This document shows positions 1-6,360 of a stretch of 9,572 bases of DNA, piece by piece. A program made the translations under genes and the position numbers. Position 1 is the first letter of the stretch; each line of letters begins with the position of its first letter. The notes beneath the pieces are model-generated. The model made no database searches, had not been told where the DNA came from, and saw nothing but the letters and a program-made list of their open reading frames with translations. The stretch lies in NCBI GenBank assembly GCA_003446335.1, contig DMAZ01000203.1, positions 1 to 9,572 on the forward strand, read 5' to 3'. This DNA is from Lachnospiraceae bacterium. Lineage in GTDB: Bacteria; Bacillota_A; Clostridia; Lachnospirales; Lachnospiraceae.

Positions 1-153
1 GGAGGCATCTTTTGCCGTTTCTGCAGAGGTGGTGGCTTCTTTTGCTGTCTCAGCAGCGGAAGCAGTCGGAGCAGCAGACCCCGCCTTATTGGCACAGCCG
101 GCCATGCTGAGAAGAAGTGTAATAATTAGAAAGTTACATATTATTTTTTTCAT
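1..153 (-). CDS. Lipoprotein, N-terminal part only (3' end outside the window)
   Basis: The first 51 codons of an exported lipoprotein are visible. The product starts MKKIICNFLIITLLLSMAGC: two lysines, a hydrophobic stretch and a lipobox ending in Cys20, so it should be cleaved by signal peptidase II and anchored to the outer face of the membrane. After the cysteine comes an Ala/Thr/Ser/Glu/Lys-rich linker containing two copies of a roughly ten-residue unit (AETAKEA and AETAKDA), typical of the flexible spacer before a folded extracytoplasmic domain. The start is well supported by AAGGAGG (161-167 on the complementary strand) seven bases upstream. It lies 17 bases after the aspartate kinase stop codon, with no separate promoter visible, so it is probably co-transcribed with that gene. 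In Clostridia such lipoproteins are often solute-binding proteins of ABC transporters, but nothing visible here identifies the folded domain. Confidence 0.85.
   Translation of the reverse strand, partial: MKKIICNFLIITLLLSMAGCANKAGSAAPTASAAETAKEATTSAETAKDAS
4..56 (-). repeat. Degenerate 30-base tandem repeat inside the lipoprotein linker
   Basis: Bases 4-26 and 34-56 match at 19 of 23 positions with an offset of exactly 30 bases (ten codons). They encode the repeated AETAK(E/D)A motif of the lipoprotein spacer. The window starts at the repeat, so further copies may lie outside it. Confidence 0.6.
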
Positions 154-170
154 GGTGTGTCCTCCTTAAG

Positions 171-1505
171 TCATTTTTTAACCATGTTCTGTCTTAGTGA
201 GTAAATTGCTCGGATAGCATCCTCATATCTTTCCTCAGGAACACCAATCAGGAGATTGAGCTTGCCGGCTCCCTGATTGATGGTACTGATTTCAATACCT
301 TCTTCTGTCAGTTTTTCCAGGACCTGGACATTTGCATCGCTGGCCTCGGTCGCTTTTTCACCTGTCACCGCAATCAGGGAAAGCCTGTCTCGAAGACCTA
401 TAAAATCAGGATTGAGCGTATTTTGGATCTCATTGAAAAGATCTTCCTGGCAGCTTTTCAGCAGATCACTTCGAATGACCAGTGTGATGGAATCAATTCC
501 GGTAAGGCAATATTCGAAAGGAAGGGAACGTTTCTTCAAAATGTCCAGCATCAGGGCGCTGAATCCGGATCCGTCGGAGACCATGACCTTCTCGATCTGC
601 ACGACGGACATTCCTTTTCTACCGGACACACCGGTCACCGGATTTTTCATGACCCCTGAAGGAAGATGTCGCATGATCATAGTCCCCGGTTCCTCCGGCT
701 TGTTGGTATTACGGATATTTATGGGGATCTCCATCTCAGAGGCTGATAATACCGCATCCGAATGAAGAACAGAAGCGCCCATGTAGGAGAGTGTACGCAG
801 TTCACGATAGCTCATATGAGACACTGTTTCAGGATGATCAACGATTCGGGGATCAGCTGCATAAAGACCTGAAACATCCGTCCAGTTCTCATAAAGTGCA
901 GCACTTAATGCACAGGCGATCAGGCTTCCGGTAATATCTGAGCCGCCTCTTTCAAAGGTATGGATCTTTCCGGTCATATCAGCACCGTAAAAACCGGCGA
1001 TTACAGCATGCTCCAGAGGCAGAAGAGAGGCGCGTATCGTACGGATCGTCATGGGCATATTGAGCTGCCCGTTCTCATCAAAACATATGCACCACGCAGG
1101 ATCTACAAATGTAAAGCCGAGATATCTGGCAAGAATAGCTGCTGTCAGATATTCACCTCTGCTGGCTGTATAATCCCGGTCCGGGACTGTAAGGAGAGAT
1201 TTTTTCAGGCGCTCGATCTCTTTATCCAGAGAATACTCGATATGCAGATCGGTAAGGATTTCACGAAAGCGGGAGCGGACCTGTTCCAGCTCGGATGAAT
1301 ACAGTTCTCCCGATACAGCCTTCTTATAACAGTCAAGGAGAAGATCCGTTATCTTTTGATCTTCAGGAAAGCGTTTTCCGGGTGCGGAAACTACAATATA
1401 TTTTCTTTCGGGGTTTTCCCGTACAATCTCTTTTATTTTGCGGAACTGTCCTGAGTCCGCAATAGATGTACCGCCAAATTTGGCAACAACGATATGTCTG
1501 CTCAT
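171..1505 (-). CDS. lysC: Aspartate kinase (monofunctional, with two C-terminal ACT domains)
   Basis: Phosphorylates L-aspartate with ATP to give aspartyl-4-phosphate, the first step toward diaminopimelate/lysine, threonine and methionine; cytoplasmic. The 444-residue product has the kinase signature KFGGTS (9-14), the SRGE segment (115-118, Glu118), the RGGSD motif (186-190), the nucleotide-binding stretch around TDVSGLYAADPR (209-220), and YMGASVLH (241-248). The C-terminal third (about 293-444) has the pattern of two ACT domains, implying feedback control by an end-product amino acid; which one cannot be read from sequence. Length fits the monofunctional family. The ATG at 1505 is preferred over an in-frame upstream ATG at 1568 because GGAGG (1511-1515) sits five bases before it, KFGGTS then falls at the usual N-terminal place, and the extra upstream residues would span the promoter. 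The lipoprotein gene follows 17 bases downstream. The symbol is assigned by family; paralogues may exist elsewhere in the genome. Confidence 0.95.
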   Translation of the reverse strand: MSRHIVVAKFGGTSIADSGQFRKIKEIVRENPERKYIVVSAPGKRFPEDQKITDLLLDCYKKAVSGELYSSELEQVRSRFREILTDLHIEYSLDKEIERLKKSLLTVPDRDYTASRGEYLTAAILARYLGFTFVDPAWCICFDENGQLNMPMTIRTIRASLLPLEHAVIAGFYGADMTGKIHTFERGGSDITGSLIACALSAALYENWTDVSGLYAADPRIVDHPETVSHMSYRELRTLSYMGASVLHSDAVLSASEMEIPINIRNTNKPEEPGTMIMRHLPSGVMKNPVTGVSGRKGMSVVQIEKVMVSDGSGFSALMLDILKKRSLPFEYCLTGIDSITLVIRSDLLKSCQEDLFNEIQNTLNPDFIGLRDRLSLIAVTGEKATEASDANVQVLEKLTEEGIEISTINQGAGKLNLLIGVPEERYEDAIRAIYSLRQNMVKK

Positions 1506-1530
1506 AATGTCCTCCGATGACCTTTCTCCT

Positions 1531-1560
1531 ATTATATCAAAAGACTTGTAATGGTGATAG
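1531..1560 (-). promoter_or_regulatory. Promoter for aspartate kinase
   Basis: On the minus strand a perfect TATAAT lies at 1536-1531, preceded by TG and one base, giving an extended -10 element. The -35 is weak: the best candidate is CTATCA (1560-1555), 18 bases upstream. Transcription would start near 1524, leaving a leader of about 20 bases that holds little beyond GGAGG. There is therefore no room for a lysine riboswitch or attenuator in the leader. Confidence 0.65.
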
Positions 1561-1634
1561 TACCTCATTTTTTTAGTATTTTTTTTGAAGAACGGATCGA
1601 CCTTCTTTCGGAAGAAAATCAGATCACATCGAAA

Positions 1635-1663
1635 TTTACATCTTAAACAATTTATGTTACTAT
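1635..1663 (+). promoter_or_regulatory. Promoter for the MBOAT/SGNH operon
   Basis: TTTACA (1635-1640) and TACTAT (1658-1663) are separated by 17 bases, and a TG one base before the -10 (1655-1656) makes it an extended -10 promoter. Transcription would start near 1670, giving a leader of about 27 bases. It points away from the aspartate kinase promoter and does not overlap it. Confidence 0.65.
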
Positions 1664-1696
1664 GAATTGATTTGTATAAAAGAGTGAGGATACTGT

Positions 1697-3193
1697 ATGC
1701 TGTTCAATTCAATTGAATTTCTGATTTTCTTTCCAATTGTCCTTATCATATATTATATTATTCCGGATAGAATCAAATACCTGTGGCTGCTGGCCGCCAG
1801 TTATTATTTTTATATGTGCTGGAACGCGAAGTATGCATTGCTGCTGCTTACATCGACTGCGATTACCTATATCAGCGGGCTTTTGATCGAAAAGATCAAA
1901 CAGTCAGACTATATCAGTCGTAAGAAAGAAAGCATGAAAAAGTGGGTGGTTGCCGGGAGCTTTATTTTAAATCTTGGAATTCTGTTCTATTTCAAGTATT
2001 TCAATTTTGCGGTTAATACCCTTTCAAGTATACTTGCAAAGTTCAGTATAGAACTGAATATTCCCGAATTTGATATAATACTTCCGGTCGGTATTTCTTT
2101 TTTCACATTCCAGGCGCTCAGTTATACGATGGATGTTTACAGGGATGAAATATATGCTGAGAAGAATTTCTTCCGGTATGCACTGTTTGTATCTTTCTTT
2201 CCGCAGCTTGTCGCCGGCCCGATCGAGCGGTCCAAGAATCTCCTGAAACAACTTGCTGTTCCCAAAAAGTTCAACTTTGAAGAGGCAAGGGACGGATTCA
2301 TGATCATGCTTTGGGGGTATTTTCTGAAACTGGTACTGGCTGACAGAATTGCTGTCTTTGTGGACACGGTATATGGTGATTATAAATCATATACCGGCTG
2401 TTATCTGATCGTAGCCACGATGCTTTTCGCGGTTCAGATATACTGTGACTTTGCCGGCTATTCAACGATTGCGGTCGGAGCGGCAAAATTCCTGGGTATA
2501 CAGCTCATGGAAAATTTCGATGCACCTTATATCTCTGTGTCTGTTGCGGAATTCTGGAGAAGGTGGCATATATCTCTGACCTCATGGTTCAAGGATTATT
2601 TATATATCCCTTTGGGAGGCAGCAGAAAAGGGAAGGCCAGAAAGTACCTGAATAAACTGATCGTTTTTCTGGTGAGCGGTCTGTGGCATGGAGCATCTTT
2701 TTCTTTTGTTGTCTGGGGCGGTCTGAACGGTCTGTATCAGATCATCGGTGAAGTGCTGATGCCCCTTCGGAACCGGGCAGTTTCTATTCTTCATCTGAAT
2801 AGAGATTCGTTCGGACATAAGTTTGCGAGTATTGTCGGGACGTTCATACTTGTCGATTTTTCATGGATTTTTTTCCGTGCAGACCGGTTGAAGGAAGCTC
2901 TCGCAATCATAAAATCCATGTACACGGTAAGGAATCCGTGGATCCTGTTCGACGGATCTCTTTATACATGTGGACTGGATGAGAAGAATTTCAGATTTAT
3001 GCTCGTTGCCATCGCTATCCTGATCGGGGTCGATATATGTAAACGGCACGGCATTGTGATACGAAAGGTGATCCTGGGGCAGGATTATTGGTTCCGATGG
3101 GTTTTTATCGCATTATCGATTGCTTTTCTTCTTACATTCGGAATCTGGGGTCCGAATTATAACGGAGCGAACTTTATTTATTTTCAGTTTTAG
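1697..3193 (+). CDS. MBOAT family membrane O-acyltransferase (AlgI/DltB-like)
   Basis: A polytopic membrane protein of 498 residues, the usual length for AlgI-type MBOAT proteins. Many hydrophobic segments are visible, starting with residues 5-22. The family core is clear: FWRRWHISL (His291), then an amphipathic stretch with YIPLGGSRKGK, then the membrane segment with SGLWHG, where His331 matches the near-invariant catalytic histidine of MBOAT enzymes. AlgI, PatA and DltB relatives pass an acyl group across the membrane to an extracytoplasmic acceptor, usually a polysaccharide, peptidoglycan or teichoic acid. Donor and acceptor cannot be told from sequence. Neither dltA nor dltC is present nearby, so D-alanylation is less likely than acetylation of a glycopolymer. 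AGGA (1687-1690) is six bases before the ATG. The gene is followed after 12 bases by an SGNH-type partner, the usual arrangement for such acylation pairs. Confidence 0.93.
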   Translation: MLFNSIEFLIFFPIVLIIYYIIPDRIKYLWLLAASYYFYMCWNAKYALLLLTSTAITYISGLLIEKIKQSDYISRKKESMKKWVVAGSFILNLGILFYFKYFNFAVNTLSSILAKFSIELNIPEFDIILPVGISFFTFQALSYTMDVYRDEIYAEKNFFRYALFVSFFPQLVAGPIERSKNLLKQLAVPKKFNFEEARDGFMIMLWGYFLKLVLADRIAVFVDTVYGDYKSYTGCYLIVATMLFAVQIYCDFAGYSTIAVGAAKFLGIQLMENFDAPYISVSVAEFWRRWHISLTSWFKDYLYIPLGGSRKGKARKYLNKLIVFLVSGLWHGASFSFVVWGGLNGLYQIIGEVLMPLRNRAVSILHLNRDSFGHKFASIVGTFILVDFSWIFFRADRLKEALAIIKSMYTVRNPWILFDGSLYTCGLDEKNFRFMLVAIAILIGVDICKRHGIVIRKVILGQDYWFRWVFIALSIAFLLTFGIWGPNYNGANFIYFQF

Positions 3194-3205
3194 AAAGAAG
3201 GACAG

Positions 3206-4735
3206 ATGATGCTCAGGAAGATAAAAATCATTTTAAGCTGCTTTGTTACTTTATGCCTGACTGTCTGCATTCTGGGACGTCTTACGGATCTGATGGAAAG
3301 AAAGGACAGCAGATCCAAGTATGCAGATTTTTTTGAACAGAAGGATAACTTTAACGTACTGTTCATGGGAACCAGTCATGTAATAAATGCAGTGCAGCCG
3401 ATGGAATTATGGGACGATTACGGCATAGTGTCCTATAATCTGGGGGGACATGGGAATCGCATCGCAACAACTTACTGGACGATGGAAAATGCACTCGACT
3501 ATACAACTCCGGATCTGGTTGTCATTGATTGTTATTCTGTTGCCTACAGTATGAAGAGCTATGATATATTCTCCTTTATTCACCTGTCTCTGGATGCATT
3601 TCCGCTTTCTCCGACAAAGGTAAAGGCGATATGGGATCTTCTGGATGACCCGGTCCTCGAAGAAAATATTGCCAGCGGAAAGGCGAAAAAAAGCGATGAA
3701 CCAAGGACAAAAATCGGGCTGCTGTGGGATTATTCCGTATATCATTCCAGATGGATGGAACTGACGGAGAATGATTTCGAGCCGGAGGAAAACCTTGAGA
3801 AGGGGGCGGAGTCCAGAATAAATGTTGTGAGAAGTACAATGGAAAAAATTGATTCCTCCATCAAAATGAAAGGCGGGACTCTCTCTGAGGATTACCTGAG
3901 AAGAATGATTGAAGATTGCCAGAGCAGAGGTATCAACGTGCTTCTGACATACCTTCCGTTTCCGGCACCGGAATCAAAACAGCGGGAGGCAAACTTTATT
4001 TCTGACCTCGCTGAAGAGTATGGGGTGAATTATATAAATTTCCTGGATCTGGATGTGATCGACTTAGATACCGATTGTTATGATGATACCTCACATCTGA
4101 ACCCCAGCGGCGCCAGAAAGGTCACCGCTTATCTGGGCGATTATATCACCAGAAATTATCCGGTCATGGACCAGAGACATAATCTGACATATTCTTCCTG
4201 GTATGACGATTACAGGGAATATGTTGAATTAAAGAACGAGAATTTAAAATCACAGGAAAAACTGAAGAGTTATCTGATGCTCCTGTCCGGGGAAAAGGCA
4301 GACATTGTTATAGATGTGCGAAATAAGGATCTCTATAAGAATGAATGGATGATGGACCTCCTTGTAAATATTGGGGCCGCCCGGGAGGAGATTACAGAGA
4401 ATACAGATTTCATAATTAAAATGAATGGTCACGATAAAGCAGTCGTGATTGACGGAGTTCGAAATGATGACCCGGGAGTCACCAATGCAATCGAAACGGA
4501 AATCGGAACAGTTCAGTTGAATCAGGATTGGACGGGTACTGAACATGAAGGCGAAGAAGGTTATTACAGTGTCTCGGTAAACGGGAAAGAATATCTGACA
4601 GGAAACAGTAAGGATCAGTTCGGTCTGAATATCTCTGTCAGCAGGGATGATATGAGAGTTGACACTGCGCGGTTCGCCTATGTTGTGGATCCGAACTCGC
4701 TGGAAGTAATAGTATCTGAGACAGTACATGAGTAA
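3206..4735 (+). CDS. Membrane-anchored SGNH/AlgJ-DltD-like acyltransferase partner with an extra C-terminal domain
   Basis: This 509-residue product has one N-terminal hydrophobic segment (about 7-24) after basic residues, so it is probably anchored with the bulk outside. The SGNH-like signatures are LFMGTSHV (Ser57 as candidate nucleophile), NLGGHGN (79-84) and DDTSHLNPSGA, where Asp294 and His297 form the DxxH pair of the fold. These fit an esterase/acyltransferase domain at about 48-320 that would take the acyl group delivered by the upstream MBOAT protein and put it on a glycan. A charged, probably helical linker (333-360) leads to a further domain (about 363-509) that I cannot assign firmly; it contains a GLNISV motif preceded by VNGK. 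Two adjacent ATGs (3206, 3209) are possible; AAGGA at 3198-3202 gives better spacing to the second. No T-tract terminator follows. Assignment is firm as to fold type, weak as to substrate. Confidence 0.82.
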   Translation: MMLRKIKIILSCFVTLCLTVCILGRLTDLMERKDSRSKYADFFEQKDNFNVLFMGTSHVINAVQPMELWDDYGIVSYNLGGHGNRIATTYWTMENALDYTTPDLVVIDCYSVAYSMKSYDIFSFIHLSLDAFPLSPTKVKAIWDLLDDPVLEENIASGKAKKSDEPRTKIGLLWDYSVYHSRWMELTENDFEPEENLEKGAESRINVVRSTMEKIDSSIKMKGGTLSEDYLRRMIEDCQSRGINVLLTYLPFPAPESKQREANFISDLAEEYGVNYINFLDLDVIDLDTDCYDDTSHLNPSGARKVTAYLGDYITRNYPVMDQRHNLTYSSWYDDYREYVELKNENLKSQEKLKSYLMLLSGEKADIVIDVRNKDLYKNEWMMDLLVNIGAAREEITENTDFIIKMNGHDKAVVIDGVRNDDPGVTNAIETEIGTVQLNQDWTGTEHEGEEGYYSVSVNGKEYLTGNSKDQFGLNISVSRDDMRVDTARFAYVVDPNSLEVIVSETVHE

Positions 4736-4804
4736 GTACACATAGGAAAGAGTATCTGGAATAAAGTGAATTGTTTCAGCGATAAGAGAGAAGCTGTGGA
4801 TTAA

Positions 4805-4837
4805 CGGTCGGAGGCGGTTTCCGGAGGTGACCGGAAA
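4805..4837 (+). repeat. Inverted repeat with two mutually exclusive pairings, in the leader of the four-cysteine gene
   Basis: TTTCCGG (4818-4824) and CCGGAAA (4831-4837) are a perfect 7-base inverted repeat with a six-base loop. The same bases can instead pair as CGGTC (4805-4809) with GACCG (4829-4833), enclosing CGG-TTT-CCG. The loop region of the first form contains GGAGGTGA, a strong match to anti-Shine-Dalgarno complement, with no convincing start codon after it. No run of T follows, so it is not a standard intrinsic terminator. Confidence 0.45.
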
Positions 4838-4845
4838 AGAATAGG

Positions 4846-4872
4846 TGTCCGGAACTGAGAGAAGCCGGGACA
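4846..4872 (+). repeat. Second imperfect inverted repeat in the same leader
   Basis: TGTCC plus GG (4846-4852) can pair with CC and GGACA (4865-4872) with one bulged G, enclosing a 12-base loop. It lies directly after the first inverted repeat and ends about 80 bases before the start codon of the four-cysteine protein. The pairing is short and could be chance. Confidence 0.3.
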
Positions 4873-4950
4873 GTGGAACTCTTTATAGGAAGAAAATGCG
4901 TGAGCAGGGAGCACGGAGAAAAAAGTACAAAACGAAAAGGAGAGATAGAA

Positions 4951-5346
4951 ATGGGCAGATATCTGGATAGAGCGAAAGAACTGCGAGCAATTACAGACCC
5001 TCATTATAATTGTACACAGTCGGTCCTCATGCCATTTGCTGAGCGGTTCGGTATGGATAAGGAGACTGCTGCCCGCCTGGGTGTAAATTTCGGAGGCGGA
5101 ATGAAGACGGGGTCTGTGTGCGGAGTTATTACAGGCGCTCTTATGGTCCTTGGACTTGCGGGATATGATAAACCCTCGGATGCTGCAGGCTTTATTCGCA
5201 GATTCCGCGAAAACCATGATGGATTGACGATGTGTGCGGACCTCCTGCGGGTAAACAAAGAAAACGGAGGAATAAAAAAAGCACATTGCGACGCTCTGGT
5301 CTTTGAGGCTGTTGAGATCCTTGAAAATATCCTGGCCGTCGAGTAA
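4951..5346 (+). CDS. C_GCAxxG_C_C family protein (putative redox-type four-cysteine protein)
   Basis: A 131-residue soluble protein with the cysteine layout of the C_GCAxxG_C_C family: NCTQSV (Cys21), then GVNFGGGM and TGSVCGVITGA (Cys57), then MCADLL (Cys95), then AHCDALV (Cys113). The family is common in anaerobic Bacteria and Archaea; its cysteines suggest metal, cluster or thiol redox chemistry, but the biochemical role is not established. The ATG at 4951 is chosen because AAGGAG (4937-4942) lies eight bases upstream and the family pattern begins just after it; an in-frame GTG at 4873 would add 26 charged residues not expected in the family. The 215 bases before it hold two inverted repeats but no clear promoter, so it may be read alone or through from the upstream operon. 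It converges with the next gene, their stop codons 24 bases apart. Confidence 0.88.
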   Translation: MGRYLDRAKELRAITDPHYNCTQSVLMPFAERFGMDKETAARLGVNFGGGMKTGSVCGVITGALMVLGLAGYDKPSDAAGFIRRFRENHDGLTMCADLLRVNKENGGIKKAHCDALVFEAVEILENILAVE

Positions 5347-5359
5347 TCTGATTCCCTGC

Positions 5360-5369
5360 GCCGATCGGC
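5360..5369. repeat. Perfect 10-base palindrome between convergent stop codons
   Basis: GCCGATCGGC sits in the 24-base gap between the four-cysteine gene and the convergent helix-turn-helix/nuclease gene. Folded as RNA it gives only a three-pair stem with a GATC loop and no T-tract on either side, so a bidirectional terminator role is possible but weakly supported. Confidence 0.25.
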
Positions 5370-5370
5370 A

Positions 5371-6144
5371 TCAATGTAAAAATCCGATAAATTCATCGAA
5401 AAGATTGAACAGCATATTCCCGGAGCAGACCGGTATTTCCGCTGTGCTTCCGGGGAGCTGTTCCCAGGCGTAAAATTCTGCTGCTCGTGTGAGTACGAGA
5501 GCAGGGATCACTTCATAATTTTTCCCGAATATTACATCCAGATAGTTCGTATACTTAACAGCCTGAAGCTCCTCTTCGGGATCGATCACGTCCTTCATTT
5601 TGAATTCAAGGGAAAACACTTTGTTTTCCGTGATGACCAGTACATCCGCATAAATCCTGATATACCGGGCTCTTTTGATGCGGACTTCAAAACAGATTTC
5701 CCAGTCTCTCCATACAATGTCTTCAGGTACGTCCATATTCTCAAGGTCTGTAAACAAATCCCGCATGGTTTTTCCTGTGTCCCGAAACGAGTGGATCAGA
5801 CCGCGTTTATCATTCAGATTTCTGCCGATACTGCGGCAGCCTTTTTTTAATTCGTTCAGCCAGTCTTCTTCAGAAAGTGTCAGAAATTCAGCGACCGTGC
5901 TGTAATAACCGCAGAAATCACCTAATCCCGTGTGCGGACGTGTCTGCCGGATCAGGCCATGCCAGTAATAATTACTGTCCCGATAGCACAGTTCACGGAT
6001 AAAGGGGGCTGCATAGAGAAGGCGGTTGATCTCGGTTTTATCCACACCTGTAATACGAGCGATTTCCCTGGCTTTTATTCCGTCGCTGCTGCAGATGGCG
6101 GAGTACATGCTTCTTTCGATAGTGTTCAATGTTTTCCTGTTCAT
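5371..6144 (-). CDS. Putative helix-turn-helix plus PD-(D/E)XK (RecB-like) nuclease-fold protein
   Basis: I do not recognise this 257-residue protein as a named family. Residues about 5-48 look like a winged helix-turn-helix: GIKAREIARITGVDKTEINR is a textbook pattern of two helices with a turn, followed by a wing-like strand and YYWHG (59-63). A charged helical middle follows (about 85-140). The C-terminal half carries a PD-(D/E)XK signature: YADVLV (Asp167), a strand, LEFK (Glu180, Lys182), then QAVKY (Gln194, Tyr198), the QxxxY motif of RecB-type nucleases. Glu153 could be the earlier acidic residue. No signal peptide or membrane segment is seen, so it is probably cytoplasmic and acts on nucleic acid, or binds it if inactive. 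The start is less certain: only a weak AGG lies near the ATG at 6144; an in-frame ATG at 6108 would cut the first helix. It is a single gene between oppositely oriented neighbours. Confidence 0.72.
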   Translation of the reverse strand: MNRKTLNTIERSMYSAICSSDGIKAREIARITGVDKTEINRLLYAAPFIRELCYRDSNYYWHGLIRQTRPHTGLGDFCGYYSTVAEFLTLSEEDWLNELKKGCRSIGRNLNDKRGLIHSFRDTGKTMRDLFTDLENMDVPEDIVWRDWEICFEVRIKRARYIRIYADVLVITENKVFSLEFKMKDVIDPEEELQAVKYTNYLDVIFGKNYEVIPALVLTRAAEFYAWEQLPGSTAEIPVCSGNMLFNLFDEFIGFLH

Positions 6145-6201
6145 ACCTGCTACCTGCTGTTATTTGTTCCGATTCAGACTGCTTTCGTTTGCCATTGCTT
6201 T

Positions 6202-6230
6202 ATTATACACGCAAACAGGCTTTGACTGCT
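6202..6230 (-). promoter_or_regulatory. Possible promoter for the helix-turn-helix/nuclease gene
   Basis: On the minus strand a perfect TATAAT lies at 6207-6202. The -35 position at 17-base spacing reads AGCAGT, a poor match, so an activator might be needed or the site may be chance. Transcription would begin near 6195 and give a leader of about 50 bases. For the opposite direction (MoxR operon) I found no good -35/-10 pair in 6208-6360. Confidence 0.4.
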
Positions 6231-6360
6231 CATCAAAAAGATATAACCGAATACGATATATTCAATTCTTATTTTACTTGGTGTGGTATGTCTGCTTCCC
6301 AGATGGTATTCTTATTCTGAGAGGCATAAATTTCCCGCTTCAGAAAGGATCTGCCACGAA

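Noticed and set aside
277..765. Open frame on the plus strand opposite the aspartate kinase C-terminal region
   Set aside because: It lies antisense to clearly conserved ACT domain coding sequence and has no coherent protein features.
1603..1616. TTCTT-TCGG-AAGAA inverted repeat near T-rich tracts in the divergent intergenic region, as a possible terminator
   Set aside because: The T-runs (1568-1586) lie upstream of the repeat on the plus strand and would read as A-runs on the minus strand, and no gene ends here in either direction. It lies between the two promoters and might be an operator, but nothing supports that.
4845..4970. Small basic reading frame starting at a GTG after GGAGGTGA
   Set aside because: It would encode about 41 very basic residues overlapping the start of the four-cysteine gene in another frame. 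The spacing to GGAGGTGA is about 14 bases, too long, and the composition merely reflects purine-rich DNA.
4801..5286. Long open frame on the minus strand opposite the four-cysteine gene
   Set aside because: The plus-strand frame has a recognised family pattern and a good ribosome binding site; the minus-strand translation has no domain pattern and no initiation signal.
6222..6262. TTGACT with TATAAC or TATATT as a promoter for the MoxR operon
   Set aside because: The spacings are about 14 and 29 bases, outside the usual 16-18, so no promoter was called.
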